From: Pandoraea anhela
Lineage (GTDB): Bacteria > Pseudomonadota > Gammaproteobacteria > Burkholderiales > Burkholderiaceae
Length of the DNA: 64,000 nt
Reading direction: 5' to 3'
Assembly: GCF_902459655.1 (NCBI RefSeq)
Contig: NZ_CABPSB010000001.1
Span: forward strand, 186,001 to 250,000
The stretch's first letter is position 1; the number at the start of each line of letters is the position of its first letter. Both the position numbers and the translations under genes were made by a program. Below the pieces are notes generated by a model. That model was given only the letters and a program-made list of their open reading frames with translations, ran no database searches and was not told the origin of the DNA. Positions 43,721 to 52,269 of the stretch are shown in pieces.

Positions 43721-45703
43721 ATGCCTGCTCGCAGTGACAAGACGTCCCGCTCCTCATCATCACGATCCACCAAATCCGCGCCCAAGTCGGCGATACCGCC
43801 GGCGGTCGCCGCTTCCGCCTCAGCCACAGCAACGTCGACCGCCTCTCGGTCTCGCGGCGCGCCGAAAACGGCCAGTCCGCCAACGCGACGCGCGACGCCG
43901 CGCGGCGCGTCGCCCCTCGATACCGAGGCGACGCCATCGTCATCGCCCCATGCGGCAACCGCCTCCCCTGTCGCCCCAGATTCCGCGCCCCCCGCCTCGT
44001 TCACCGAGCACCTCGACCGTGCAGCGATGGCGACGACCGCCCGCTTCACCGGCAACGTCTCTCCCGCCGCCGTCGCGCTCGTGTGGGGTGACTGGCTCAT
44101 GCACGCGGCCACCGCACCCGGCCACCAGTTGAATGTCTTCAGAGCGCTTGCCGCGATCGACAAGCCCGATGCCGGCACGACACCGCCCACCGACGCACCG
44201 CATGAGACGGACCGACGCTTTCGCGATCCGTCATGGGATCGCCCACCGTTCTCGTGGCTGCGCGAGCGTTTTTTGCGCACGCAGGATTTCGTCGATGCAA
44301 TGACGGGCGAGATTCCGGGGGTGGATCCGCATCATCGCGACGTGGTGCGCTTCATGGCGCGCCAATGGCTCGACGTCTTGTCTCCGAGCAACCAATGGTG
44401 GGCGAACCCCGAAGTGCTCACGGCGATTCGCGAGACGCAAGGCCAAAATCTCGTCAGGGGTGCGCAACGCTGGTGGTCGGATCTGAAGGACATGGCCGCC
44501 GGCGATGCACCCGGCGCCGGCCCCGACGCGTGCAAAGCCTTCCGTGTCGGCCATGAGATCGCCGCGACCCCCGGCAAGGTCGTTTATCGCAACGCCTTTT
44601 TCGAGCTGCTGCAGTACGCGCCGGCGCAAACACAGACGTGGCGCGAACCGGTACTGATCGTGCCGTCGTGGCTGTTGAAGTTCTACATCCTCGATCTGGA
44701 AGCGCAGCATTCGCTCGTGCGCTATCTGGTGTCGCAAGGCCACAACGTCTTCATGATCTCGTGGCATAACCCCGGCCCGGAGGACCGTGACCGGGGACTC
44801 GACGACTACCTGTCGTCCGGTCTGCTGCGCGCGCTGGGCGAAGTCCGGCGTCTGACGGGCAACGTGCCGGTGCATGCTTGCGGCTACTGCCTCGGCGGCA
44901 CGCTGCTCGCCATCGCGGCCGCGACGCTGGCGCGTCAAGGCGCGCAGACGAAGGGCGACGCCGACATGCTCGCCAGCGTCACGCTGCTGGCTGCACAAAC
45001 GGACTTCAGCGAGCCGGGCGAACTCGGCCTGTTCATCGACGCCAGTCAGGTGGCCTATCTCGAAGCGATGATGTGGCGCCAGGGATTCATCAGCGGCGAA
45101 CAACTCGCGGGCACCTTCCAATTGCTCAACTCGCGTGATCTGATCTGGTCGCGACTCATGCGCGACTATTTGCTCGGCACCCCCGCGCAGACGACCGATT
45201 TCACTGTCTGGAATGCCGATACGACCCGCATTCCCGCACGGCTTCACAGCCAGTGCCTGCGTGAGCTGTATCTGAACAACGCGCTCGCGACTGGCGCGCT
45301 GAAGGTCGGCGAACAACCGGTCGCGCTCTCGGATATCCGTGTGCCGATGTTCGTCGTGGCGACCGAGCGCGACCACATCTCGCCGTGGCGCTCCGTCTAC
45401 AAGATGCATCTGCTCTATCACGGGGATTTGACGTTCGCGCTCGTCTCGGGCGGTCACAACGTGGGCGTGGTGTGCGAGCCGGGTCACGCGCGCAGCCATC
45501 ACCGGGTCGCCACGCGTGCGGCCGGTGCGGCGTATCGCGACCCGCATGCGTGGTTCGCCACGACACCCGCCATGCAAAGCTCGTGGTGGCCCGCATGGCA
45601 GGCGTGGCTGCTCGCGCAGGGCAGCGGTAAATCCATCACCGCCCCCTGGCCGCCAGAGAAGGCGCTACACGACGCGCCGGGGACTTACGTGCTTGAACGC
45701 TGA
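43721..45703 (+). CDS. phaC: Class I poly(3-hydroxyalkanoate) synthase
   Basis: A 660-residue polymerase. The lipase-like box with the nucleophilic Cys is GYCLGG (Cys390), with catalytic Asp in ATERDHISPW and His in SGGHNVGVV. N-terminal PhaC domain DVVRFMARQWLDVLSPSNQWWANPEVL is well conserved. The first about 90 residues are a Ser/Ala/Thr/Pro-rich extension, longer than usual. It polymerises (R)-3-hydroxyacyl-CoA at the granule surface. ATG 43721 follows CGGAG. The gene is convergent with and overlaps the phasin gene by 19 bp. Confidence 0.95.
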   Translation: MPARSDKTSRSSSSRSTKSAPKSAIPPAVAASASATATSTASRSRGAPKTASPPTRRATPRGASPLDTEATPSSSPHAATASPVAPDSAPPASFTEHLDRAAMATTARFTGNVSPAAVALVWGDWLMHAATAPGHQLNVFRALAAIDKPDAGTTPPTDAPHETDRRFRDPSWDRPPFSWLRERFLRTQDFVDAMTGEIPGVDPHHRDVVRFMARQWLDVLSPSNQWWANPEVLTAIRETQGQNLVRGAQRWWSDLKDMAAGDAPGAGPDACKAFRVGHEIAATPGKVVYRNAFFELLQYAPAQTQTWREPVLIVPSWLLKFYILDLEAQHSLVRYLVSQGHNVFMISWHNPGPEDRDRGLDDYLSSGLLRALGEVRRLTGNVPVHACGYCLGGTLLAIAAATLARQGAQTKGDADMLASVTLLAAQTDFSEPGELGLFIDASQVAYLEAMMWRQGFISGEQLAGTFQLLNSRDLIWSRLMRDYLLGTPAQTTDFTVWNADTTRIPARLHSQCLRELYLNNALATGALKVGEQPVALSDIRVPMFVVATERDHISPWRSVYKMHLLYHGDLTFALVSGGHNVGVVCEPGHARSHHRVATRAAGAAYRDPHAWFATTPAMQSSWWPAWQAWLLAQGSGKSITAPWPPEKALHDAPGTYVLER

Positions 45704-46281
45704 GCGTGGCCGCCGCGCTTGGGCGGCACGCGGCCATTGAGCTGGGATTGCTGCGCGGCGCTCGACACCGCGGCCTCGGTCGCCTGCGCCGCTTCCGTCG
45801 ACATACGACGCCACGCATCCATCGTGCCCTGCGTGGCATCGTTGAACGCCTGGAACCACTTCTGCAACGGCGCCTCGGCGGCTTGCGTCGCCGCCCCCGC
45901 CGCCGTGCCCGCACCGATCAGGTCTGGCAACGTCATTGCGCCGGCCATGCCGTGCTGAAGTTCCTCGCCGGTCTTGCGGCAATGCTCGGCCCAGAGCAAC
46001 TGGTTGTTCGCGCACACCGCGAGCCATTCGCGCCAGAACTCGTTTTGCTGCGCCAGCTGACCATTGAGCAATTGCAGATGCGCGGTGAGCAGACCGTTGA
46101 AGTCCTTTGCGCCGCCGAGCGACTTCGCCGCTTCCGCATGCGCCTTGAGCAGTTCAGTGTCGCGTTCGACCTGCAATTGATGCGTGCGTTGCGCAGCTTC
46201 CAGCACAATCCCATAAGCCCCCAGTGCGCTAGCGGTACCGAGCTTGGCCAACGCCAGCGCCGGGTTCGTTTCCTTTGACAT
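45685..46281 (-). CDS. Phasin-family granule protein
   Basis: A 198-residue amphipathic helical protein of the phasin family (LEAAQRTHQLQVERDTELLKAHAEAAKSL, NEFWREWLAVCANNQLLWAEHCRKTGEELQ), ending in a Gln/Arg/Lys-rich tail. Phasins coat PHB granules and control size and synthase activity. ATG 46281 follows AGGAGAG. It lies 41 bp downstream of phaB on the same strand, likely one operon, and its tail overlaps phaC on the other strand. Confidence 0.83.
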   Translation of the reverse strand: MSKETNPALALAKLGTASALGAYGIVLEAAQRTHQLQVERDTELLKAHAEAAKSLGGAKDFNGLLTAHLQLLNGQLAQQNEFWREWLAVCANNQLLWAEHCRKTGEELQHGMAGAMTLPDLIGAGTAAGAATQAAEAPLQKWFQAFNDATQGTMDAWRRMSTEAAQATEAAVSSAAQQSQLNGRVPPKRGGHAQRSST

Positions 46282-46322
46282 CGTGACTCTCCTAAGTAAG
46301 TAATTGGCTGCGTCGCTTCGCG

Positions 46323-47066
46323 TCACTCCATATGCATGCCGCCATTGATGGCGAGGTTACTGCCGGTGATGAAACCTGCGTCGTCGGACACGAGAAAGGC
46401 GACGAGCGCCGCCACCTCTTCGGGCCGCCCCAGCCGTCCGACCGGAATCTGCGGAAGAATGCGCGATTCGAGCACCTCCTGCGGTACGGCCGTGACCATC
46501 TTGGTGGCGAGATACCCCGGCGAAATGGTGTTGACCGTCACGCCGGACTTGGCGACTTCAAGCGCCAGCGCCTTGGTAAAGCCATGCATTCCGGCTTTCG
46601 CTGCCGCGTAGTTCGCCTGCCCGAAAGCGCCGCGACTGCCGTTGACCGACGAGACGTTGACGATACGTCCCCAGCCGCGTGCGACCATGCCACCGAAAAT
46701 CGGCCGGGTCATGTTGAAAACGCTATCCAGATCCGTGCGCAATACCAACTGCCAGTCTTCGGCAGTCATCTTGCGCATCGTGGCGTCGCGCGTGATCCCC
46801 GCGTTATTGATGAGAATGTCCACCGGACCGCTGTCCGATTCGACGGCTTTCGCGCAAGCCTCGCATGAAGCGAAGTCGGCGACGTCGACACGATAAGCAG
46901 CGAAGTTGCGGCCCGTGGCGCGCATACGCTCGACCCAGCCTTCGCAATCGTGATTGTTGGGGGAACAGGTGACCGCGACGCGGTACCCGGCATCGGCAAG
47001 ACGCAGGCTGATCGCCTCGCCCAAACCGCCCATGCCGCCTGTGACCAATGCTGTTCGTGTTGTCAT
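46323..47066 (-). CDS. phaB: NADPH-dependent acetoacetyl-CoA reductase
   Basis: A 247-residue SDR: TGxxxGxG motif ALVTGGMGGLGEAI, NNAGI, catalytic Ser in VNVSSVNGSRGAFGQ and YxxxK in NYAAAKAGMHGFTKALALE. The sequence GAFGQANYAAAKAGM and the position beside a phasin and phaC identify it as PhaB, which makes (R)-3-hydroxybutyryl-CoA for PHB. No phaA thiolase gene is in the window. Confidence 0.93.
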   Translation of the reverse strand: MTTRTALVTGGMGGLGEAISLRLADAGYRVAVTCSPNNHDCEGWVERMRATGRNFAAYRVDVADFASCEACAKAVESDSGPVDILINNAGITRDATMRKMTAEDWQLVLRTDLDSVFNMTRPIFGGMVARGWGRIVNVSSVNGSRGAFGQANYAAAKAGMHGFTKALALEVAKSGVTVNTISPGYLATKMVTAVPQEVLESRILPQIPVGRLGRPEEVAALVAFLVSDDAGFITGSNLAINGGMHME

Positions 47067-47595
47067 GGCTATCCGTCTCTGGTTAACGTCTGTCGTTAAA
47101 CTTCGGATACATCAAGCATAGTCGCGAATGCCCGACTTGCTGTGGCAATCGACATCCCCGCATGTCCTCCGCTTGACGTCGGTCAAGCCGTAGCGCCGAC
47201 GTTGCACTGTCTGCACCAAAAAAGCCCGCCGCCGGCATCGATGTACTGTGCCGATCGCGTGATGAACTGCCGGGTGTCTTCGCTACGATGTCGCCAGTCG
47301 TTGCAACTGGCCCGAGTGCGACTCAATGTGCGTGACAACGTTCCTCGGTTGTGACAATTTGTCCCGGTAAATCGCCTTCATGCGTGATTCGCCGACGCAT
47401 ATTCGTTACATTGTTCATTGCATGCAATATGACGCGGCGCCACTATCGCGCCATCCGCTCGCGCTTTCTCGCGGGAACGGACGAGCACGTGACAGGCATC
47501 GTACTCCAAAATAATTTGTTGGTTGGCAATTTGCCGCGGATTTGCCCCCGATTTTCCACCGATCGGCGACGTGTCGATCGCCCTCCCATGGCTCA

Positions 47596-47617
47596 CCCCT
47601 ATCGATAGTCATAGGGG
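47596..47617. promoter_or_regulatory. Palindrome upstream of RND operon
   Basis: CCCCTAT (47596-47602) and ATAGGGG (47611-47617) form a perfect inverted repeat around 8 bp, about 200 bp before the efflux adaptor start. No T-run follows on either strand, so a protein site is more likely than a terminator. Confidence 0.4.
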
Positions 47618-47652
47618 GCGTCAACGGAGAGTTTGCGACCGTTGCAGCACGT

Positions 47653-47675
47653 GGGCAATCCATATATCATCGCCC
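47653..47675. promoter_or_regulatory. Imperfect palindrome upstream of RND operon
   Basis: GGGC and GCCC flank an AT-rich centre (AATCCATATATCATC-like) with partial internal symmetry, 140 bp before the adaptor start; a possible TetR operator, weaker than the upstream one. Confidence 0.25.
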
Positions 47676-47815
47676 GTAGATTTTTTCCGGATCGCGTGGC
47701 GAATGCGGTCCGACGCTTAGCCTCCCGCCAGTCCCTGCGCGGGGGATTCAGCCGTTAAAGTCGTCGCAACTCGTTGTTTTTCCTACCAGATTTCTTATTT
47801 GTGGGTCACGAGCGC

Positions 47816-49072
47816 ATGATGTCCTTTCTGCCCGCCTTTTTGCCAGACACCGCTGCGCGCCGCCGGTTTGCGCTGACGGTCGCCGCCACCGCCATTGCCG
47901 CGGCTTCGCTGGCCGCCTGTTCACGCAAGGCCCCGCCGGAGCGGCCACCGCGTCCGGTCGTCGCCGTCGCGGCCACGCTCGCCGAGCAAACGCCCATCGC
48001 GTCGCTGCCCGCCCAGATCGAAGCGCGCTACACCACGCCGCTGTCGTTCCGGGTGGCGGGCAAAATCGTCGACCGCTCGGTGCGTCTTGGAGATGCCGTG
48101 AAGGCCGGCCAGGTCGTCGCCAGACTCGATCCGCCCGATCTGTCGAAGAACGCCGCGAGTGCACGCGCGCAACTCGACGCCGCGCAGCATCAGCTCGAAT
48201 ATGCCACGCAGACCGTGACGCGCGACCGCGCGCAGGCGCGCGAAAACCTCATCGCGCCGGCACAACTCGAACAATCCGAAAACGCGTACGCCAGCGCACT
48301 CGCGCAGCGCAATCAGGCGCGTGAGCAGGCAGCGCTTGCGGGCGATCAGTTGAGCTACGGCAACCTGAAGGCGGACCGCGACGGGGTCATCACGGCGGAG
48401 CAGGCCGACACCGGGCAGAACGTCAGCGCCGGTCAGCCGGTGTATCAACTGGCGTGGACGGGCGACGTCGACGTGATTGCCGATGTGCCCGAAGTCGCGC
48501 TCGGCGCGTTCCGCATCGGGCAGACGGCGACCGTCTCCCTGCCCGCGATACCGGGCAAGACGTGGCAGGCGCGCGTGCGCGAACTCTCGCCGGCGGCGGA
48601 TCCGATGAGCCGCACTTACCGTGCCAAACTCTCCCTGCTCGCGCCCGGACCGGACGTGAAGCTCGGGATGACGGCCAACGTTGCATTCGCACAGCCGCTC
48701 GCCGCACCGGTTTCGACGCTGGTCGCAGCGACGGCCGCCAGCACGGTGGCCCCGGCGGCGTCCAGTGTGCAGTCCGCAACCTCGGCGCCATCCCTGCCAT
48801 CGGCCACCGCAGTCGCCGACGCTCGACCGATCACCCTGCCGTCCACCGCCCTCTTCCACGATGGCAACCACCCCGCCGTGTGGGTCGTCAAGCCAGACGA
48901 CACGCTCGTGCTGCGCCGCGTGACGATCGCCCGCTACGGCGAGCGCACCGTGACGGTCGCGGGCGGCATTCAGCCCGGCGAGCGCATCGTCTGGCAAGGC
49001 GTTCACACTGTCACGGCAGGCGAGAAAGTGCGCGTGATCGCGCCGCTGCATCCGGAGGACTTCGCGTCATGA
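47816..49072 (+). CDS. RND efflux periplasmic adaptor lipoprotein
   Basis: A 418-residue membrane-fusion protein with a lipoprotein signal (FALTVAATAIAAASLAACSRK; lipobox LAAC). It has the barrel-sandwich/lipoyl halves (TPLSFRVAGKIVDRSVRLGDAVKAGQVVARLDPPDL and DGVITAEQADTGQNVSAGQPVYQLA) around a helical hairpin, then a beta-barrel. An Ala/Ser/Thr-rich insertion near residue 310-345 interrupts the distal domain. It links the RND pump to the outer-membrane channel. Start ATG 47816 or 47819. It ends in ATGA overlap with the pump gene. Confidence 0.92.
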   Translation: MMSFLPAFLPDTAARRRFALTVAATAIAAASLAACSRKAPPERPPRPVVAVAATLAEQTPIASLPAQIEARYTTPLSFRVAGKIVDRSVRLGDAVKAGQVVARLDPPDLSKNAASARAQLDAAQHQLEYATQTVTRDRAQARENLIAPAQLEQSENAYASALAQRNQAREQAALAGDQLSYGNLKADRDGVITAEQADTGQNVSAGQPVYQLAWTGDVDVIADVPEVALGAFRIGQTATVSLPAIPGKTWQARVRELSPAADPMSRTYRAKLSLLAPGPDVKLGMTANVAFAQPLAAPVSTLVAATAASTVAPAASSVQSATSAPSLPSATAVADARPITLPSTALFHDGNHPAVWVVKPDDTLVLRRVTIARYGERTVTVAGGIQPGERIVWQGVHTVTAGEKVRVIAPLHPEDFAS

Positions 49073-52000
49073 GCACGCTCGACGGGAAACCGCCCGTGCC
49101 CCAGGACCCGCAAGCCGCCCCCGCCGACGAACCCAAGGACTACAGCCACGAGGAGGGGCGGTTCAACCTCTCCGCGTGGGCGTTGCGCCATCGTTCGCTG
49201 ATGATCTTCCTGATCGCGATGGCGACGATCTTCGGCATTCTGGCTTACTCGCGTCTCGCACAATCGGAAGATCCGCCGTTCACCTTCCGGGTGATGGTGA
49301 TCCGCACGTTCTGGCCCGGCGCCACCGCCAAACAGGTACAGGAGCAAGTCACCGACCGCATCGCACGCAAGCTTCAGGAGATGCCGAGCATCGACTTCCA
49401 GCGCAGTTATTCGCGCCCGGGCGAGTCGTTGCTGTTCTTCTCGATGAAGGACTCGGCGCCGGCAAGCGAGGTGCCCGAAGAGTGGTATCAGGTGCGCAAG
49501 AAGGTCGGGGACATTGCCTACACGCTGCCGGCGGGCGTACAGGGCCCTTTCTTCAACGACGAGTTCGGCGACGTCTACACGCACATCTTCACCCTCGAAG
49601 GCGACGGCTTCGGCCCCGCCCAGTTGCGCGATTACGCCGACGCCCTGCGCACCGTGCTGCTGCGCGTGCCGGGTGTGGCGAAGGTCGATTACTTCGGTGA
49701 TCAGGACCAGCGCATCTATGTCGAGATCAGCAACACGCAACTCACACGCCTGGGCATCTCTCCGAATCAGATCGCGCAGGCCGTGAACGGCCAGAATGCT
49801 GTCTCGCCGGCAGGGACCATCGAAGCCCCGAACGATCGTGTGGTGGTGCGTCCGAGCGGCCAGTTCCGTAACGTCGACGAACTCGCCGATACGCTCATCC
49901 GAATCAATAACCGCACGTTCCGTCTGGGCGATATCGCAACGATCAAACGCGGTTACGTCGATCCCCCCGTCTCGGAAATGCGCTTCGGCGGCAAACCGGT
50001 GCTCGGGATCGGCATCACCATGCAAAAGGGTCAGGACGTCGTACACCTCGGCAAGGCGCTGGAGAGCACGATGGGCAATCTGCGGGCGCAACTGCCCGCC
50101 GGGCTGAAGCTCACCGAAGTCGCGAGCATGTCGCAGTCCGTGTCGCACTCGGTCGACGACTTTCTCGAAGCCGTCGCCGAAGCCGTCGCCATCGTGCTGA
50201 TCGTGAGTCTCGTCTCGCTCGGATTCCGCACCGGCATGGTCGTGGTGATCTCGATTCCGGTGGTGCTCGCGGTCACGTCGCTGTTCATGTACATCTTCGA
50301 CATCGGCTTGCACAAGGTGTCGCTCGGCACGCTGATTCTGGCGCTCGGCCTGCTCGTGGACGATGCCATCATCGCGGTCGAGATGATGGCCGTGAAACTC
50401 GCCCAGGGCTGGAACCGCAAACGCGCCGCCGCGTTCGCTTACACGAGCACCGCGTTTCCGATGCTCACCGGCACGCTCGTGACCGTCTCCGGCTTTCTGC
50501 CGATCGCGCTGGCGAAGTCGAGCACCGGCGAATACACGCGCTCGATCTTCGAAGTGTCGGCGATCGCGTTGCTCGCGTCCTGGCTGGCGGCCGTGGTGCT
50601 CATTCCCCTGCTCGGCTACAAGTTGCTGCCTGAGCGTCCGCGCGAAGCGCATCACGGCGACGACCACGAACATGAGGTGTACGACACCCGGTTCTACAAC
50701 CGCCTGCGCGGCTGGCTGACGTGGTGCATCGAGCGCAAGTTCGTCGTGCTCGTCATCACCGTCGTGCTGTTCCTGATCGCCATGGCCGGGTTCTCGCTCG
50801 TGCCGCAGCAGTTCTTCCCGAGTTCGGATCGTCCGGAGTTGATGGTGGACCTGCGCTTGCAGGAAGGCGCCTCGTATCAGGCGACGCTGCGCGAGACGCA
50901 GCGCCTCGAAAAGCTGCTCGAGGGCCGCACGGAGATCGATCACACGGTGAGTTTCGTCGGCACCGGTGCGCCGCGCTTCTATCTGCCGCTCGACCAGCAA
51001 CTGCCGACACCGAACTTCGCGCAGCTCGTGATTACCGCCAAGTCGGTGGAAGCACGCGAAGCGCTCGCACAATGGCTCGAACCGAAGCTGCGCGAGACCA
51101 TGCCGGGCGTGCGCACGCGTTTGTCGCGTCTTGAAAACGGACCGCCGGTCGGGTTCCCGGTGCAATTCCGCGTGAGCGGCGACGATATCGGCACCGTGCG
51201 CAAAATCTCCGAGCAGGTGGCGGACGTCATGCGCAACAACGGCGATACCGTCGATGTCCAGTTCGACTGGGATGAGCCTTCGCAACGCTCCGTGCGCTTC
51301 GAAGTCGATCAGCAGAAAGCGCGCGCGCTGGGCGTGAGTTCGACCGACATCGCGAACTTCGTCGCCATGACGCTCACCGGTTACGACATCAGCCAATACC
51401 GTGAACGCGACAAGCTGATCTCGATCACGCTGCGCTCACCCAAAGCCGAACGGGTCGATCCGGCCAAGCTCGCCACACTGGCCATGCCCACGCCGAACGG
51501 CCCGGTGCCGCTCGCCACGCTCGGACGCATGGTCGACGATCTGGAATACGGCGTGATCTGGGAGCGCGACCGTCAGCCGACCATTACCGTGCGCTCCGAT
51601 GTGCGGGCAGGCAAGCAAGGTATCGACGTGACCGAAGCCGTCTACAAGAAGCTCGGCGACATTCGCCAGGCGCTGCCGGTCGGCTATCGCATCGAGATCG
51701 GCGGATCGGTCGAGGAGTCGGGCAAGGGGCAGGCGTCGATCAATGCGCAGATGCCGATCATGATCATTGCCGTCCTTACGCTGCTGATGATTCAGCTGCA
51801 GAGCTTCGCGCGCACCATGCTGGTCGTGCTCACCGCGCCGCTCGGCATGATCGGGGTGGTCGCCACGCTCTTGCTGTTCGGCAAGCCGTTCGGTTTCGTG
51901 GCGATGCTCGGGGTGATTGCGATGTTCGGCATCATCATGCGCAACTCGGTGATTCTGGTCGATCAGATCGAGCAGGACGTCGCCGCCGGACATCCGCGCT

Positions 52001-52269
52001 TCGATGCCATCGTGAGCGCCACGGTGCGACGCTTCCGTCCGATCACATTGACGGCGGCCGCTGCCGTGCTCGCGCTGATCCCGCTGTTGCGCAGCAACTT
52101 CTTCGGCCCGATGGCAACCGCGCTGATGGGCGGGATCACCAGCGCCACCATCCTGACCGTGTTTTTCCTGCCGGCGTTGTACGCGACGGCGTTCCGTGTG
52201 CGCCACGACGAACGCGCGTCGCATGCGGGCAATGCGGCGTCCGCCAGCCCGCAAGGAGATCGCTCATGA
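49069..52269 (+). CDS. RND efflux pump (AcrB/HAE-like)
   Basis: A 1066-residue inner-membrane pump with 12 helices in two repeats and two large periplasmic loops. It starts FNLSAWALRHRSLMIFLIAMATIFGILAYSRL; TM4 carries DDAIIAVEMMAV in GLLVDDAIIAVE (the proton-relay Asp pair), and the second half has FGIIMRNSVILVDQIEQD. The 38-residue N-terminal extension before TM1 is longer than in AcrB. ATG 49069 overlaps the adaptor TGA (ATGA) with CGGAGG upstream. Substrates are not predictable from sequence. Confidence 0.94.
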   Translation: MSTLDGKPPVPQDPQAAPADEPKDYSHEEGRFNLSAWALRHRSLMIFLIAMATIFGILAYSRLAQSEDPPFTFRVMVIRTFWPGATAKQVQEQVTDRIARKLQEMPSIDFQRSYSRPGESLLFFSMKDSAPASEVPEEWYQVRKKVGDIAYTLPAGVQGPFFNDEFGDVYTHIFTLEGDGFGPAQLRDYADALRTVLLRVPGVAKVDYFGDQDQRIYVEISNTQLTRLGISPNQIAQAVNGQNAVSPAGTIEAPNDRVVVRPSGQFRNVDELADTLIRINNRTFRLGDIATIKRGYVDPPVSEMRFGGKPVLGIGITMQKGQDVVHLGKALESTMGNLRAQLPAGLKLTEVASMSQSVSHSVDDFLEAVAEAVAIVLIVSLVSLGFRTGMVVVISIPVVLAVTSLFMYIFDIGLHKVSLGTLILALGLLVDDAIIAVEMMAVKLAQGWNRKRAAAFAYTSTAFPMLTGTLVTVSGFLPIALAKSSTGEYTRSIFEVSAIALLASWLAAVVLIPLLGYKLLPERPREAHHGDDHEHEVYDTRFYNRLRGWLTWCIERKFVVLVITVVLFLIAMAGFSLVPQQFFPSSDRPELMVDLRLQEGASYQATLRETQRLEKLLEGRTEIDHTVSFVGTGAPRFYLPLDQQLPTPNFAQLVITAKSVEAREALAQWLEPKLRETMPGVRTRLSRLENGPPVGFPVQFRVSGDDIGTVRKISEQVADVMRNNGDTVDVQFDWDEPSQRSVRFEVDQQKARALGVSSTDIANFVAMTLTGYDISQYRERDKLISITLRSPKAERVDPAKLATLAMPTPNGPVPLATLGRMVDDLEYGVIWERDRQPTITVRSDVRAGKQGIDVTEAVYKKLGDIRQALPVGYRIEIGGSVEESGKGQASINAQMPIMIIAVLTLLMIQLQSFARTMLVVLTAPLGMIGVVATLLLFGKPFGFVAMLGVIAMFGIIMRNSVILVDQIEQDVAAGHPRFDAIVSATVRRFRPITLTAAAAVLALIPLLRSNFFGPMATALMGGITSATILTVFFLPALYATAFRVRHDERASHAGNAASASPQGDRS

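Larger units (their letters stand above)
47067..47815. other. Long intergenic region between phaB and RND operon
   Basis: About 750 bp with no supported gene: short frames lack ribosome sites and family features. It separates divergent transcription units. The segment 47390-47560 is AT-richer than its surroundings. The right half carries two palindromes (47596-47617 and 47653-47675) that are possible operators for the TetR protein of the efflux operon. Confidence 0.5.

Noticed and set aside
44231-45577. 448-codon open frame antisense to phaC
   Set aside because: phaC has an intact active site; the antisense product has no recognisable domain.
47351-47608. Small ORF in the phaB-RND gap
   Set aside because: No start context or family resemblance; the region looks regulatory.
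48454-49068. Upstream extension of the RND pump reading frame
   Set aside because: The frame is open but overlaps the adaptor gene; the ATGA start at 49069 with CGGAGG fits the family N-terminus.
49003-51396. 797-codon open frame on the minus strand
   Set aside because: Antisense to the RND pump; the composition is His/Arg/Asp-rich low complexity and no ribosome site is present.
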